Part shown: piece after piece, positions 27,455 to 36,153 of the stretch
Numbering within the stretch: position 1 is the first letter of the stretch
Layout of the letters: each line of letters starts with the position of its first letter
From: Calothrix sp. NIES-2098
GTDB lineage: Bacteria; Cyanobacteriota; Cyanobacteriia; Cyanobacteriales; Nostocaceae
Assembly: GCA_002368175.1 (NCBI GenBank)
Contig: AP018172.1
Coordinates: forward strand, 7,443,001-7,507,000
Length of the DNA stretch: 64,000 nucleotides
Direction: 5' to 3'
Program-made: the position numbers and the translations under genes
Notes under the pieces: model-generated
Databases searched by the model: none
What the model was told of the DNA's origin: nothing
The model's input: only the letters and a program-made list of their open reading frames with translations

Positions 27455-28447
27455 GTGCATAACTTAGGCATAGCAATTACTGGAAGTGGCTCGGCAGTAC
27501 CAGAAACTTCCCTAGACAATGAAGCGCTGAGTAAACTGGTGGAAACATCCGATGAGTGGATTGCAACCAGAACCGGAATTCGCCAAAGACGCTTGGCCCA
27601 TCCAAGCGAGTCTTTGAGTTTACTCGCAGCTAAGGCTAGTCGTCAAGCAATCGCATCTGCGGGAATTACAGCCGAAGATATCGATCTAATTCTGTTAGCA
27701 ACTTCTACCCCTGACGATTTATTTGGCAGTGCTTGTCAAATTCAGGCGGAATTAGGCGCGACCAAAGCCGTAGCTTTTGACTTGACTGCCGCTTGTTCTG
27801 GCTTTGTATTTGGACTTGTAACTGCTGCCCAATATATCAGAACAGGTGCATATCAAAATGTACTTTTGATTGGGGCAGACATCCTTTCTCGGTGTGTAGA
27901 TTGGCAAGACCGCCGCACCTGTGTATTGTTTGGAGATGGCGCAGGCGCAGTAGTATTACAAGCCAACCAGAGCGATCGCTTGCTAGGATTTACACTCAAA
28001 AGTGATGGCAGCCAAAACCACTACCTTAACCTTGCCTATCAAGCCTCTTCCCAAGAACTAATTCCCGGTGTCAATATCGGCCAAGGAAAATATCAACCGA
28101 TTACGATGAATGGCAAAGAAGTCTACCGCTTTGCCGTACAAAAAGTGCCAGAAGTCATCGACAAAGCATTATTTCAGGCTAACCTCACTATTGAGCAAAT
28201 AGATTGGCTACTCTTGCACCAAGCCAACCAGCGAATTCTGGATGCTGTAGCCCAACGCCTGAATATTCCCAACGAAAAAGTTATTAGCAATCTCGCCAAT
28301 TATGGCAACACCTCCGCCGCCTCTATTCCCATTGCTTTAGATGAAGCAGTGCGGCAAGGCAAAATCAAACCCAATGACATTATTGCTGCATCCGGCTTTG
28401 GTGCTGGACTGACATGGGGTGCAGCAATTTTTCAATGGGGAAGATAA
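27455..28447 (+). CDS. fabH: beta-ketoacyl-ACP synthase III
   Basis: Starts fatty acid chains by condensing acetyl-CoA with malonyl-ACP. By my count the catalytic triad is Cys114 (LTAACSGFVFG), His255 (LLHQANQR) and Asn285 (NYGNTSAAS). The 330-residue length is normal. It starts with GTG at 27455 behind an AAGGA. The 120-bp gap after plsX contains STRR-like TAGCTAATGGCTAACGATCG sequence. Confidence 0.97.
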   Translation: MHNLGIAITGSGSAVPETSLDNEALSKLVETSDEWIATRTGIRQRRLAHPSESLSLLAAKASRQAIASAGITAEDIDLILLATSTPDDLFGSACQIQAELGATKAVAFDLTAACSGFVFGLVTAAQYIRTGAYQNVLLIGADILSRCVDWQDRRTCVLFGDGAGAVVLQANQSDRLLGFTLKSDGSQNHYLNLAYQASSQELIPGVNIGQGKYQPITMNGKEVYRFAVQKVPEVIDKALFQANLTIEQIDWLLLHQANQRILDAVAQRLNIPNEKVISNLANYGNTSAASIPIALDEAVRQGKIKPNDIIAASGFGAGLTWGAAIFQWGR

Positions 28448-28450
28448 ATA

Positions 28451-28588
28451 CTTAGTCAAGAGTCCAAAGTCCAAAGTCAACAGTCCAAAGTAGTCAAATG
28501 GCTAATAACCCTTGGCTCTTGACCATTGACTCTTGACTCTTGACCCTTGACTTTTGACTGTTGATTCTTGACTCTTTCTTGACCAATG
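28451..28588. repeat. STRR heptamer array in inverted halves between fabH and fabD
   Basis: AGTCCAA/AGTCAAC heptamers (28455-28496) are followed by the complementary TTGACTC/TGACCAT type (28513-28588). The two halves can pair into an imperfect hairpin of more than 40 bp per arm. The array fills the whole fabH-fabD gap and reaches the fabD start codon. Confidence 0.88.
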
Positions 28589-29467
28589 ACAAAAACTGCA
28601 TGGGTGTTTCCCGGACAAGGTTCCCAAGCAACGGGAATGGGAATCGATTTATTAGATATACCATCGGCTAAGGATAGATTTGCCGAAGCTGAGAGTATCT
28701 TAGGCTGGTCTGTCACAGATCTTTGCCAACGCGATGCCGAACAGCTATCACGCACCCTCTACACCCAGCCAAGTCTTTATGTAGTAGAATCCATTCTTGC
28801 CGACCTAATTCGCGAACGGGGACATCAGCCAGATTTAGTTGCTGGTCACAGTTTGGGAGAATATATTGCTCTTTACGTTGCTGGCGTATTTGATTGGACT
28901 GTGGGCTTACATCTAGTGAAGCGTCGTGCCGAACTGATGGATAGTGTTTCTGGTGGGATGATGGCGGCGCTAATGAACTTTGACCGCGAACAGTTAGATA
29001 AAGTTATCGCCGAAACACATGATGCCGTATTGGCTAATGATAACAGCCCTGCCCAAGTTGTTATTTCTGGTACTCCAGATGCTGTACAGGCGGTAATGTC
29101 GCAAGTTAAAGCCAAGCGTGCTATCCCCTTAAAAGTTTCGGGCGCATTTCACTCTCCCTTAATAGCAGCTGCGGCTACAGAATTTCAAGAAATTTTGGAA
29201 TCTGTGCAATTTCAGCCAGCTAATGTCCCCGTAGTTTCTAATGTGGAACCAGAACCAACAACCGATCCAGAAATTTTAAAGCAGCGCCTGATCAAGCAAA
29301 TGACTGGTTCAGTAAGATGGCGAGAAATTTCTTTGCTGCTTCCAACCATTGGTATTGAGAAAGTCGTAGAAATTGGCCCGGGTAACGTGCTAACTGGTTT
29401 AATTAAACGCACCAGTCCCGATCTAAGCTTAGAGAATATCCGTAATGCCGCTGAGTTACCTGCTTAG
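28586..29467 (+). CDS. fabD: malonyl-CoA:ACP transacylase
   Basis: Loads malonate onto ACP for fatty acid synthesis. The 293-residue product begins TKTAWVFPGQGSQATGMGID, and has the nucleophile Ser89 in AGHSLGEY and the general-base His190 in GAFHSPLI. Its ATG lies at the edge of the heptamer array, with no ribosome binding site visible, so its leader is made of repeat DNA. Confidence 0.97.
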   Translation: MTKTAWVFPGQGSQATGMGIDLLDIPSAKDRFAEAESILGWSVTDLCQRDAEQLSRTLYTQPSLYVVESILADLIRERGHQPDLVAGHSLGEYIALYVAGVFDWTVGLHLVKRRAELMDSVSGGMMAALMNFDREQLDKVIAETHDAVLANDNSPAQVVISGTPDAVQAVMSQVKAKRAIPLKVSGAFHSPLIAAAATEFQEILESVQFQPANVPVVSNVEPEPTTDPEILKQRLIKQMTGSVRWREISLLLPTIGIEKVVEIGPGNVLTGLIKRTSPDLSLENIRNAAELPA

Positions 29468-29473
29468 TGGGGG

Positions 29474-29645
29474 ATGCGTGAGTGTGGGGAGTGTGGGGAG
29501 ACAAGGTGAGACCAGCGCTGCGGGAGGGTTTCCCTCCGCAGGCGACTGGCGTTAGCGCAGCGTTAGCGACGAAGGAGCGTCACCCGAAGGGGAGAAATAA
29601 CTAATAAGTCTTGACTCTTGGCCAATGACAAATGACAAATGACAA
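29474..29645. repeat. mixed repeat cluster between fabD and plsC
   Basis: Contains GTGTGGGGA units (29480-29500), a dispersed palindromic repeat (29510-29592: CTGCGGGAGGGTTTCCCTCC, then CAGGCGACTGGCGTTAGCGC) and four AATGACA heptamers (29624-29648). The plsC start codon is formed by the last of these heptamers. Confidence 0.85.
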
Positions 29646-30284
29646 ATGACCAGAAACCGTGAACCATTAATTAGTCTGGCACTGTATCACGCTTTTAAGT
29701 GGTCGGTGGTCAGCCCTATGCTCCATGCTTACTTTCGAGTTCGGATTTATGGTGCCGAAAATGTGCCTCAATCCGGGCCTTTAGTGGTAATAAGTAATCA
29801 TGCTAGTTACTTCGATCCGCCAATTGTCTCTAACTGTGTACTTCGCCCAGTGGCGTATATGGCGAAGGAAGAGTTATTTCATGTCCCGGTTTTGGCGCAA
29901 GCAATTAAATTGTACGGTGCTTACCCGGTGAGTCGAGGCGCAGCCGATCGCACTGCCATCCGTTCTGCTTTAGAGTGTATTGAGAATGGTTGGGCTGTGG
30001 GTGTGTTTTTGCAAGGTACTCGCACACCAGATGGCCGCATTACAGACCCGAAAAGGGGTGCAGCTTTGTTAGCTGCTAAGGCAAAAGCACCCATATTACC
30101 AGTAAGTTTATGGGGTACTGAAGGAATTTTACAAAAAGGCTCGACTATGCCGCGTGCAGTTCCGATAACTGTCAGAATTGGTCAGGTAATTGATGCTCCT
30201 ACTTCCACAAATAAAGAAGAATTGCAAGCACTGACACAAAAATGTGCAGATGTAATTAACCAAATGCACGATTTAGGACGATAA
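29646..30284 (+). CDS. plsC: 1-acyl-sn-glycerol-3-phosphate acyltransferase
   Basis: Makes phosphatidic acid from lysophosphatidic acid at the membrane. The 212-residue product has catalytic motif SNHASYFDPP (NHx4D) near residue 49-58 and FLQGTRTPDGR (block III) near residue 120-130. It ends the plsX-fabH-fabD-plsC cluster. Its ATG sits inside an AATGACA repeat run and no Shine-Dalgarno is visible. Confidence 0.93.
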   Translation: MTRNREPLISLALYHAFKWSVVSPMLHAYFRVRIYGAENVPQSGPLVVISNHASYFDPPIVSNCVLRPVAYMAKEELFHVPVLAQAIKLYGAYPVSRGAADRTAIRSALECIENGWAVGVFLQGTRTPDGRITDPKRGAALLAAKAKAPILPVSLWGTEGILQKGSTMPRAVPITVRIGQVIDAPTSTNKEELQALTQKCADVINQMHDLGR

Positions 30285-30364
30285 CTCAGAAAATCTGCTG
30301 AAGGGAGGTAGCGATCGCTCTTAGGTTTCTGTAGGTTTGATGTCATGCCTTCTCTTAATTCCTT

Positions 30365-31402
30365 ATGAGCGCCTTTGAAACCAAAAATTTTTGGCAAAAA
30401 CTGAATAATCTAGCATTAGTCCGTTTTTTGTTGTTAGTAGCTTCTGGCTGGGCAATTATACTACTTTTAGACTACTTTCAAGGGGTGATTGTTATTTTTA
30501 CATTCGCCGCGATTTTAGCTTTTTTACTCAGCTATCCTGTAAGATGGCTGCGGCATTTTTTACCTCATGGTTTAGCAGTTCTGGTAGTTTTCTTACTCAG
30601 CATTGTAGTGCTTGGAGGAATAGCAATCACCTTGGGTTTAGCAGTTTTATCTCAAGGGCAACAACTCGTCGATAGTATAACTAATTTTCTTAATTCTTTA
30701 GCACCTTTAATTGAGCGATTAGAAAATTTTTTACGTAGCCGCAATTTGCAGATAGATTTAGACTTTATTCAAGAGCAATTACGAAATCAAGCAATCAATA
30801 GTCTGGTAAATAGCCTCGCTATTCTCCAACAATTTCTGACAAATTTTGTAACTTTTATATTAATTGCTGTTGTTGCCTTTTTTATGCTTTTGGATGGAGA
30901 AAAAATTTGGCAGCTAATTCTTAAAATAGTACCAAGGCAGCGACGAGCTAGATTTACTCATGTTATAAAACGTACTTTTTTAGGATTTTTTCGCGGTCAG
31001 TTATTACTAACTTTATTTTTAACAAGTGCGACATTGCTCGTATTTTTGTTGTTAAATGTCCCTTTTGCCTTGCTTTTATCAGTGCTAGTTGGTTTACTTG
31101 ATGTTATTCCTGGCATAGGCGCAACATTAGGAGTTAGTACGGTAACTTTAATTGTCTTATCTCAAAATGTTTGGCTAGCTTTAAAAGTATTTGTAGCTTG
31201 CATTATACTTCAGCAAATCCAAGATAATTTAATTGCACCGCGCATTATGCAAGGTGCGTTAAATTTAAATCCTATAGTAGTATTTTTTGCTTTACTAGTA
31301 GGTGCAAGAGTAGCAGGTTTGCTAGGAATTTTTATTTCTATTCCCATAGCTGGAGTAATTGTATCTTTGTTTGAAATTGAGGAAATGCAATCAGAAGTTT
31401 AA
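30365..31402 (+). CDS. AI-2E family (PerM-like) membrane transporter
   Basis: A 345-residue polytopic membrane protein with about eight hydrophobic segments. The family signature is recognised in the C-terminal half: LLVGARVAGLLGIFISIPIA and QQIQDNLIAPRIMQGALNLN, with GLLDVIPGIGATLG before it. Family members export varied substrates (autoinducer-2, Na+/H+ antiport), so the substrate here is unknown. It follows plsC by 80 bp and may be read through from it. Confidence 0.9.
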   Translation: MSAFETKNFWQKLNNLALVRFLLLVASGWAIILLLDYFQGVIVIFTFAAILAFLLSYPVRWLRHFLPHGLAVLVVFLLSIVVLGGIAITLGLAVLSQGQQLVDSITNFLNSLAPLIERLENFLRSRNLQIDLDFIQEQLRNQAINSLVNSLAILQQFLTNFVTFILIAVVAFFMLLDGEKIWQLILKIVPRQRRARFTHVIKRTFLGFFRGQLLLTLFLTSATLLVFLLLNVPFALLLSVLVGLLDVIPGIGATLGVSTVTLIVLSQNVWLALKVFVACIILQQIQDNLIAPRIMQGALNLNPIVVFFALLVGARVAGLLGIFISIPIAGVIVSLFEIEEMQSEV

Positions 31403-31463
31403 TCATTTGTCTTTGGCGAAAAAATGTACAATTAAACTGAGGCTGATAAAAAATTGAGGAAAT

Positions 31464-31760
31464 ATGCCGGATTTAAGAGCAGAATTAGCAGAAAATTTAG
31501 ATGAAGCAGAATGGGAATGGCTAATTCCTCATGTCAAAAGAGATGCAGTGATTGTAGTAACGCAGGGACTAGATTTGTTAGATGTGGGATTAGCGATCGC
31601 TAGCGATAATATTCCCCAAGTGCAACTATGGATTGACGAGCAATTGATTACCAAACCTTCTACGGAACAGTTGGGAGAATGGAACGCTAATCCTCAAAAG
31701 CGATTTCAAACACTCATTGTCCAGCCCTATGTTTTAGTGCAAGAAATGGTAAATACATAA
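31464..31760 (+). CDS. DUF2288 family protein
   Basis: A 98-residue soluble protein that matches DUF2288 by AEWEWLIPHVKRDAVIVV, the DLLDVGLAIASDN segment and the C-terminal FQTLIVQPYVLVQE. Function unknown; typical of cyanobacteria and some proteobacteria. It lies 61 bp after the transporter on the same strand. Confidence 0.8.
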   Translation: MPDLRAELAENLDEAEWEWLIPHVKRDAVIVVTQGLDLLDVGLAIASDNIPQVQLWIDEQLITKPSTEQLGEWNANPQKRFQTLIVQPYVLVQEMVNT

Positions 31761-31800
31761 TCTGTGTTCAAACAGAAAAATATAAACTAAAAAATTCAAT

Positions 31801-31833
31801 TGTAGGGTGTGTTATGCCGCAGGCTAACGCACC
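31801..31833. repeat. small dispersed repeat (GTAGGGTGTGTTA type)
   Basis: TGTAGGGTGTGTTATGCCGC followed by AGGCTAACGCACC: GGTGTGTTA and TAACGCACC form imperfect inverted arms. This motif family is scattered through many cyanobacterial genomes. Confidence 0.7.
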
Positions 31834-31899
31834 TTGAATTATTGATAGTGCTACAATAACCATCATTTTTATAACATCTTCTAAAATTGAAACATTTTT

Positions 31900-32529
31900 A
31901 TGGCTAGTGAAGATCTAAAAAAATGGAAATTCCTCCTTGCCAAACTAGAAGTGATTCTACAATGTACTCGTAGCCTATCAACTTTGAATGCAATACAGCT
32001 TTTGGATTTTGAATCTAGATCCTGCTTGGTTCTTCCAGAAGGATATAAAGAATTTTGTCAGGTTATTGGTTCTGGAAGATTTGGTCAAAATATGTTTTTC
32101 ATTGAAGTTCCAGACATAGAGAATTCAGAAGAACAATTACTCTCAAACGAGATTATTATTGATGCCTGCAAGGATAGTTATCAATGGTCAACTGAGATTC
32201 AAGAATTACTTAAACACGCTTATTTGTTTGGTGGAGGTGACTTTTATGTTTCCTTCATTTTTGACTTAAGGACTTACAGCCAACAGGATAAAAGCTATGA
32301 TATTTACGGTGTATCGTGTCAAACTGGGTTCAGTTGCTATCTTGGCCGAGACTTTTTTGAGTTTGTCTGTGAGATATGTGTTGGCGAACGTGCTAAGAAA
32401 GATTTTCCAGAATTGCTGGTAGGAGTGCCAAAAAATTTTGATCGAGATAATCCTGTCTACCGAAGTAAAACTTTTGTACCATTTCCTATTTTTCAGAAAG
32501 ATATCGCTCTTCTAGAAGATGATGGATGA
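31900..32529 (+). CDS. SMI1/KNR4 (SUKH) family protein
   Basis: A 209-residue soluble acidic protein. The segment SRSCLVLPEGYKEFCQVIGS, then GRFGQNMFFIEVP, fits the SUKH fold (LPxxYKxFxxxxGxG), and a second part around YLFGGGDFYVSFIFDL agrees. SUKH proteins often act as immunity proteins against polymorphic toxins, but no toxin gene lies next to it, so the role stays open. It converges on menF, whose stop is 35 bp away. Confidence 0.7.
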   Translation: MASEDLKKWKFLLAKLEVILQCTRSLSTLNAIQLLDFESRSCLVLPEGYKEFCQVIGSGRFGQNMFFIEVPDIENSEEQLLSNEIIIDACKDSYQWSTEIQELLKHAYLFGGGDFYVSFIFDLRTYSQQDKSYDIYGVSCQTGFSCYLGRDFFEFVCEICVGERAKKDFPELLVGVPKNFDRDNPVYRSKTFVPFPIFQKDIALLEDDG

Positions 32530-32563
32530 TTTATTGATGTACTTATCTGTGGTTGAATTTTCA

Positions 32564-33979
32564 CTACACTAAAGCTTTCAGTAAAGCCTGAAGTTTCAAT
32601 TGTACTTCTGCAAATTCTTTTTCTGGATCGGAACCTGCAACGATACCAGCACCTGCATACAGTCTAGCGCGATCGCCATCTATTAACGCTGAACGGATTC
32701 CGACAATAAATTCGCAGTTACCGTTAGAGTCTACCCAACCTAAAGGTGCAGCATATAAACCTCTCTCAAAGTTTTCGTAACGACGAATTTCTGCACAAGC
32801 AATATCTCTGGCTGCACCTGCTACAGCTGGTGTAGGATGCAACTGGGCGACAATCTTTAAAGGATGTACGTTAGCTGGAACTAAAGCGCTAATTGGTGTC
32901 CATAAATGCTGAATATTAGATAATTGCCGCAGACGCGGTGGTAATACCTGGGGTAACAAACCGATTTGAGAAAGGCGTTGAGTAATAAAATCAATTACTA
33001 GGGAATGTTCGTGCTTTTCTTTTTCACTATTGATTAAACTATTGGCATGGGCAGCATCTTCAGCAGGTGTTTTTCCTCTGGGTGCAGAACCAGCTAAAGC
33101 ATCTGTAATTAACTGTTGATTATCAATACTAATTAAGCGTTCTGGACTAGCTCCAATGAAGTTTTGTCCTTTGCCATTACTTGTAGAAAATATATAGCAA
33201 TTAGGATGTATTTGTCGGAGATTATTTAAAGATTTAAATAAGTTAAAATTATTGCTGGCTCTAACATCTAATGCATCTGCTAAAACAATTTTAGTTAAAT
33301 GATTAGAATGGATTTTATTTAAAGCAGATGATACAGAACGTTTAAATTGGGCAGCGTTGGTAACGGATTTTTTGCAGAAATCTGTCGGAAAGTTGTCAAT
33401 TTTGGGAGAATAATATTTTAAAGAATTGATTGTTTCAATTTTGTTAAATAGTATTTGAATGAGACTAGAAATATTGGCGTTTGCATTAATAATTGAATTC
33501 ATTACTAAGATGCAGCGCTGATTTTTTACAGCTATTTGCCAACGTGGTAGAAAAATAGTGGCTGAAGGGAATGGATAATCTGCTTGATAATTTTGATGGA
33601 AAAAGCTGAAGTAGCAGAAAAAGTGAGGGCCAGAAAAAGGTTGGTTATTGTTACCAAAGTTAATTATATTTTTTAGAGAATTTTTGATAAAATATTCTGC
33701 TTTACTAAATCTATCAATACCATCAATATGTAATTCGGTTACAGAATCAATGGCAGCGATCGCCTCTCCTTTGCCCTTATTTTCAAAATAAAAATTTATC
33801 TCATTAACTTGGGCAAGTTTGTCTAATACAACTAAAGGGTCAACTAAGTCAATTTCTAAAGAAACATTCACAATTTGCCTGCTATGATTTTTCAGGCAAT
33901 TTTCCTGAACTGCTACCAGAAATTGGTAAAGGGCTTTGCGATCTACAAAGACGTTGTTACGACATGGTGAAACTGTCAT
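32564..33979 (-). CDS. menF: isochorismate synthase
   Basis: Converts chorismate to isochorismate, the first step to phylloquinone. The 471-residue product has the chorismate-binding half: KIVLADALDV, FIGASPERLISI, DALAGSAPRGKTPAEDAAHA, KEKHEHSLVIDFI, LHPTPAVAGAARDIA, and the C-terminal YAGAGIVAGSDPEKEFAE with the catalytic Glu/Lys region. It is divergent from menA across 285 bp, which must hold both promoters. No ribosome site is obvious. Confidence 0.95.
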   Translation of the reverse strand: MTVSPCRNNVFVDRKALYQFLVAVQENCLKNHSRQIVNVSLEIDLVDPLVVLDKLAQVNEINFYFENKGKGEAIAAIDSVTELHIDGIDRFSKAEYFIKNSLKNIINFGNNNQPFSGPHFFCYFSFFHQNYQADYPFPSATIFLPRWQIAVKNQRCILVMNSIINANANISSLIQILFNKIETINSLKYYSPKIDNFPTDFCKKSVTNAAQFKRSVSSALNKIHSNHLTKIVLADALDVRASNNFNLFKSLNNLRQIHPNCYIFSTSNGKGQNFIGASPERLISIDNQQLITDALAGSAPRGKTPAEDAAHANSLINSEKEKHEHSLVIDFITQRLSQIGLLPQVLPPRLRQLSNIQHLWTPISALVPANVHPLKIVAQLHPTPAVAGAARDIACAEIRRYENFERGLYAAPLGWVDSNGNCEFIVGIRSALIDGDRARLYAGAGIVAGSDPEKEFAEVQLKLQALLKALV

Positions 33980-34264
33980 GGATCTAGTAATAGTAAATTT
34001 TTTTTAAGTTATCTTCCTAAAGTGCAATTAAACATGGTCGTATTTCTACAGGTAACATATTAAGTCGCCATTTCACCAGAGTATGGTTTTTCTTGTTTGT
34101 GGTCTTACAACAGACAGTCCATGCTCAGTTTTATGCTGCAATTTGAGTATTACGTTTTCAGCAAAAGTAAAAGTTTTTTGCACATCACTAACATTAGGTG
34201 TGTCTCAAAACCATAAAATCTAATAATGTGAGTAAGGTTCTGGCAATTTAGTTGATCGAGACTG

Positions 34265-35161
34265 ATGACTACAAAGCAGATTTTATATCCCAAATCCAAA
34301 TTATGGATGGCAGCGATTAAACCGCCGATGTATAGCGTTGCCATTATGCCTATTTGGGTAGGAACAGCAGTAGCATTTGCAGAAACTAAAAATTTTAATG
34401 GAGCAATATTTTCTACTTTTATTGCTGCGGCAGTTTTAATTCTGGCGTGGGAAAATATCAGTAATGATGTCTTTGATTCGGAAACAGGGATAGATAAAAA
34501 TAAACATCATTCATTGGTAAATTTAACTGGCAAAAAGTTAGTAGTATTTTGGTTAGGAAATCTCTGCTTAGGTCTGGGGTTGCTAGGAATACTTGCGATC
34601 GCACTTTGGCAACAAGACCTAACTGTAATCGGGATAATTCTGCTTTGCTGTGCTTTGGGCTATATGTACCAAGGGCCTCCCTTTCGTTTAGGATACCAGG
34701 GTTTAGGCGAAATTCTTTGTTTTTTTGCCTTTGGGCCGTTGGCAGTGGGTGCAGCATACTACAGTCAAACCCAAGCTTGGTCAATGACGAGTTTACTAGC
34801 TTCAGTTATCGTCGGCATTGTCACCAGTTTAATTTTGTTTTGCTCCCACTTTCACCAGGTTGATGATGACATAGCCGCCGGAAAGCGATCGCCTATTGTG
34901 CGTTTGGGAACTAAAAGAGGGGCGCAACTGCTGAATTGGTTTACCGTCAGTATCTATCCCCTAACTTTGATACTTGTGTTATCGGGTGTTTTTCCCTTAT
35001 GGACTTTGTTGAGTTGGGTAAGTTTACCCTTCGCTGTGAAGTTATGTCGCCACGTTCAGCAGAATCATCATCTACCAGACAGGGTGAGTAATTCTAAATT
35101 TATCGCTGTAGCTGTGCATTTTTGGAGTTGTTTGCTGTTGGGTGCGGGATTTTTGTTTTAG
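34265..35161 (+). CDS. menA: 2-carboxy-1,4-naphthoquinone phytyltransferase
   Basis: Attaches the phytyl tail to the naphthoate ring in phylloquinone synthesis. The 298-residue product is a UbiA-family membrane prenyltransferase with about eight helices and the two Asp-rich motifs: NDVFDSETGID near residue 62-72 (first) and HFHQVDDDIAAGKRSPIVRL (second) near residue 198-217. First of the menA-menC-menE run. Confidence 0.94.
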   Translation: MTTKQILYPKSKLWMAAIKPPMYSVAIMPIWVGTAVAFAETKNFNGAIFSTFIAAAVLILAWENISNDVFDSETGIDKNKHHSLVNLTGKKLVVFWLGNLCLGLGLLGILAIALWQQDLTVIGIILLCCALGYMYQGPPFRLGYQGLGEILCFFAFGPLAVGAAYYSQTQAWSMTSLLASVIVGIVTSLILFCSHFHQVDDDIAAGKRSPIVRLGTKRGAQLLNWFTVSIYPLTLILVLSGVFPLWTLLSWVSLPFAVKLCRHVQQNHHLPDRVSNSKFIAVAVHFWSCLLLGAGFLF

Positions 35162-35199
35162 TTTTTTCTCACGCAGAGGAGCAGAGAGAATGAACAGAG

Positions 35200-36153
35200 G
35201 TGATTTACAGATTTGAATTTCGTCCTCTAGCGCGGAGGTTTTTGCGATCGCTTACTACGAGTCATGGTAGTTGGGATATCCGTGAAAGCATTATTATTCG
35301 CCTAATTGATGAAGCAGGTAGGGATGGATGGGGGGAAATTGCGCCTATCAGTTGGTTTGGTTCGGAAACTCTAGAACAAGCTTTAGATTTTTGTCGCCAG
35401 CTACCAAAGGAAATTACAGAGAAGGTAATTTTCTCCATTCCCGATGATTTACCCGCCTGTCAATTTGGTTTTGAATCAGCACTTGAGGCACTGGGGACAA
35501 GGGAGAATAACCAATACCTCATGCCCAATAGTGGCTTATTACCAGCTGGTGAAGCGGCCTTAAGTGTATGGCAAAAGCTGTGGGAGCAAGGATATCGCAC
35601 GTTTAAATGGAAAATTGGTGTTGATGCGATCGCTCATGAACTAAAAATTTTTCAGTTACTGATTCACAATTTACCAGCCTCTACCACACTGCGATTAGAT
35701 GCGAATGCGGGGCTGAGTTATCAAGAAGCTGAGTTATGGCTAGAGAATTGCGATCTATTCCCAGAAAATATTGAATTTCTCGAACAACCTTTAGCTGTTG
35801 AGGAATTAGAGACAATGTTGCAGCTGAGTAAAAGCTATAGTACTGCGATCGCTTTAGATGAGTCTGTTGCCACACTTCAACAACTTATTGATGCTTATCA
35901 ACGAGGGTGGCGAGGGATTTTTGTGATTAAGCCAGGGATAGCAGGTTCACCATCGCGGTTAAGGCAATTTTGCCGACAGCATAACATTGATGCTGTGTTT
36001 TCATCCGTTTTTGAAACTGCGATCGGCAGACAAGCCGCACTTCGCCTAGCAGCAGAATTATCTCAGCATAACCGAGCAGTTGGTTTTGGTATTAACCACT
36101 TGTTTGAACAAGAAGAAGACACATGGCTGCAACGTCTATGGAAAGACCTTTAA
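35200..36153 (+). CDS. menC: o-succinylbenzoate synthase
   Basis: Dehydrates SHCHC to o-succinylbenzoate. The 317-residue enolase-superfamily product begins with a GTG at 35200 (MIYRFEFRPLARRFL) and carries FKWKIGVD (catalytic Lys), TLRLDANAGLSYQEAELWLE (metal Asp), EFLEQPL (metal Glu), ALDESVAT (metal Asp), and FVIKPGIAGSPSRL (second Lys). It overlaps the next gene by 31 bp, so translation is probably coupled. Confidence 0.94.
   Translation: MIYRFEFRPLARRFLRSLTTSHGSWDIRESIIIRLIDEAGRDGWGEIAPISWFGSETLEQALDFCRQLPKEITEKVIFSIPDDLPACQFGFESALEALGTRENNQYLMPNSGLLPAGEAALSVWQKLWEQGYRTFKWKIGVDAIAHELKIFQLLIHNLPASTTLRLDANAGLSYQEAELWLENCDLFPENIEFLEQPLAVEELETMLQLSKSYSTAIALDESVATLQQLIDAYQRGWRGIFVIKPGIAGSPSRLRQFCRQHNIDAVFSSVFETAIGRQAALRLAAELSQHNRAVGFGINHLFEQEEDTWLQRLWKDL

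Noticed and set aside
34178..34186. Second L box near menA
   Set aside because: Only a single TTGCACA; the second half is missing.
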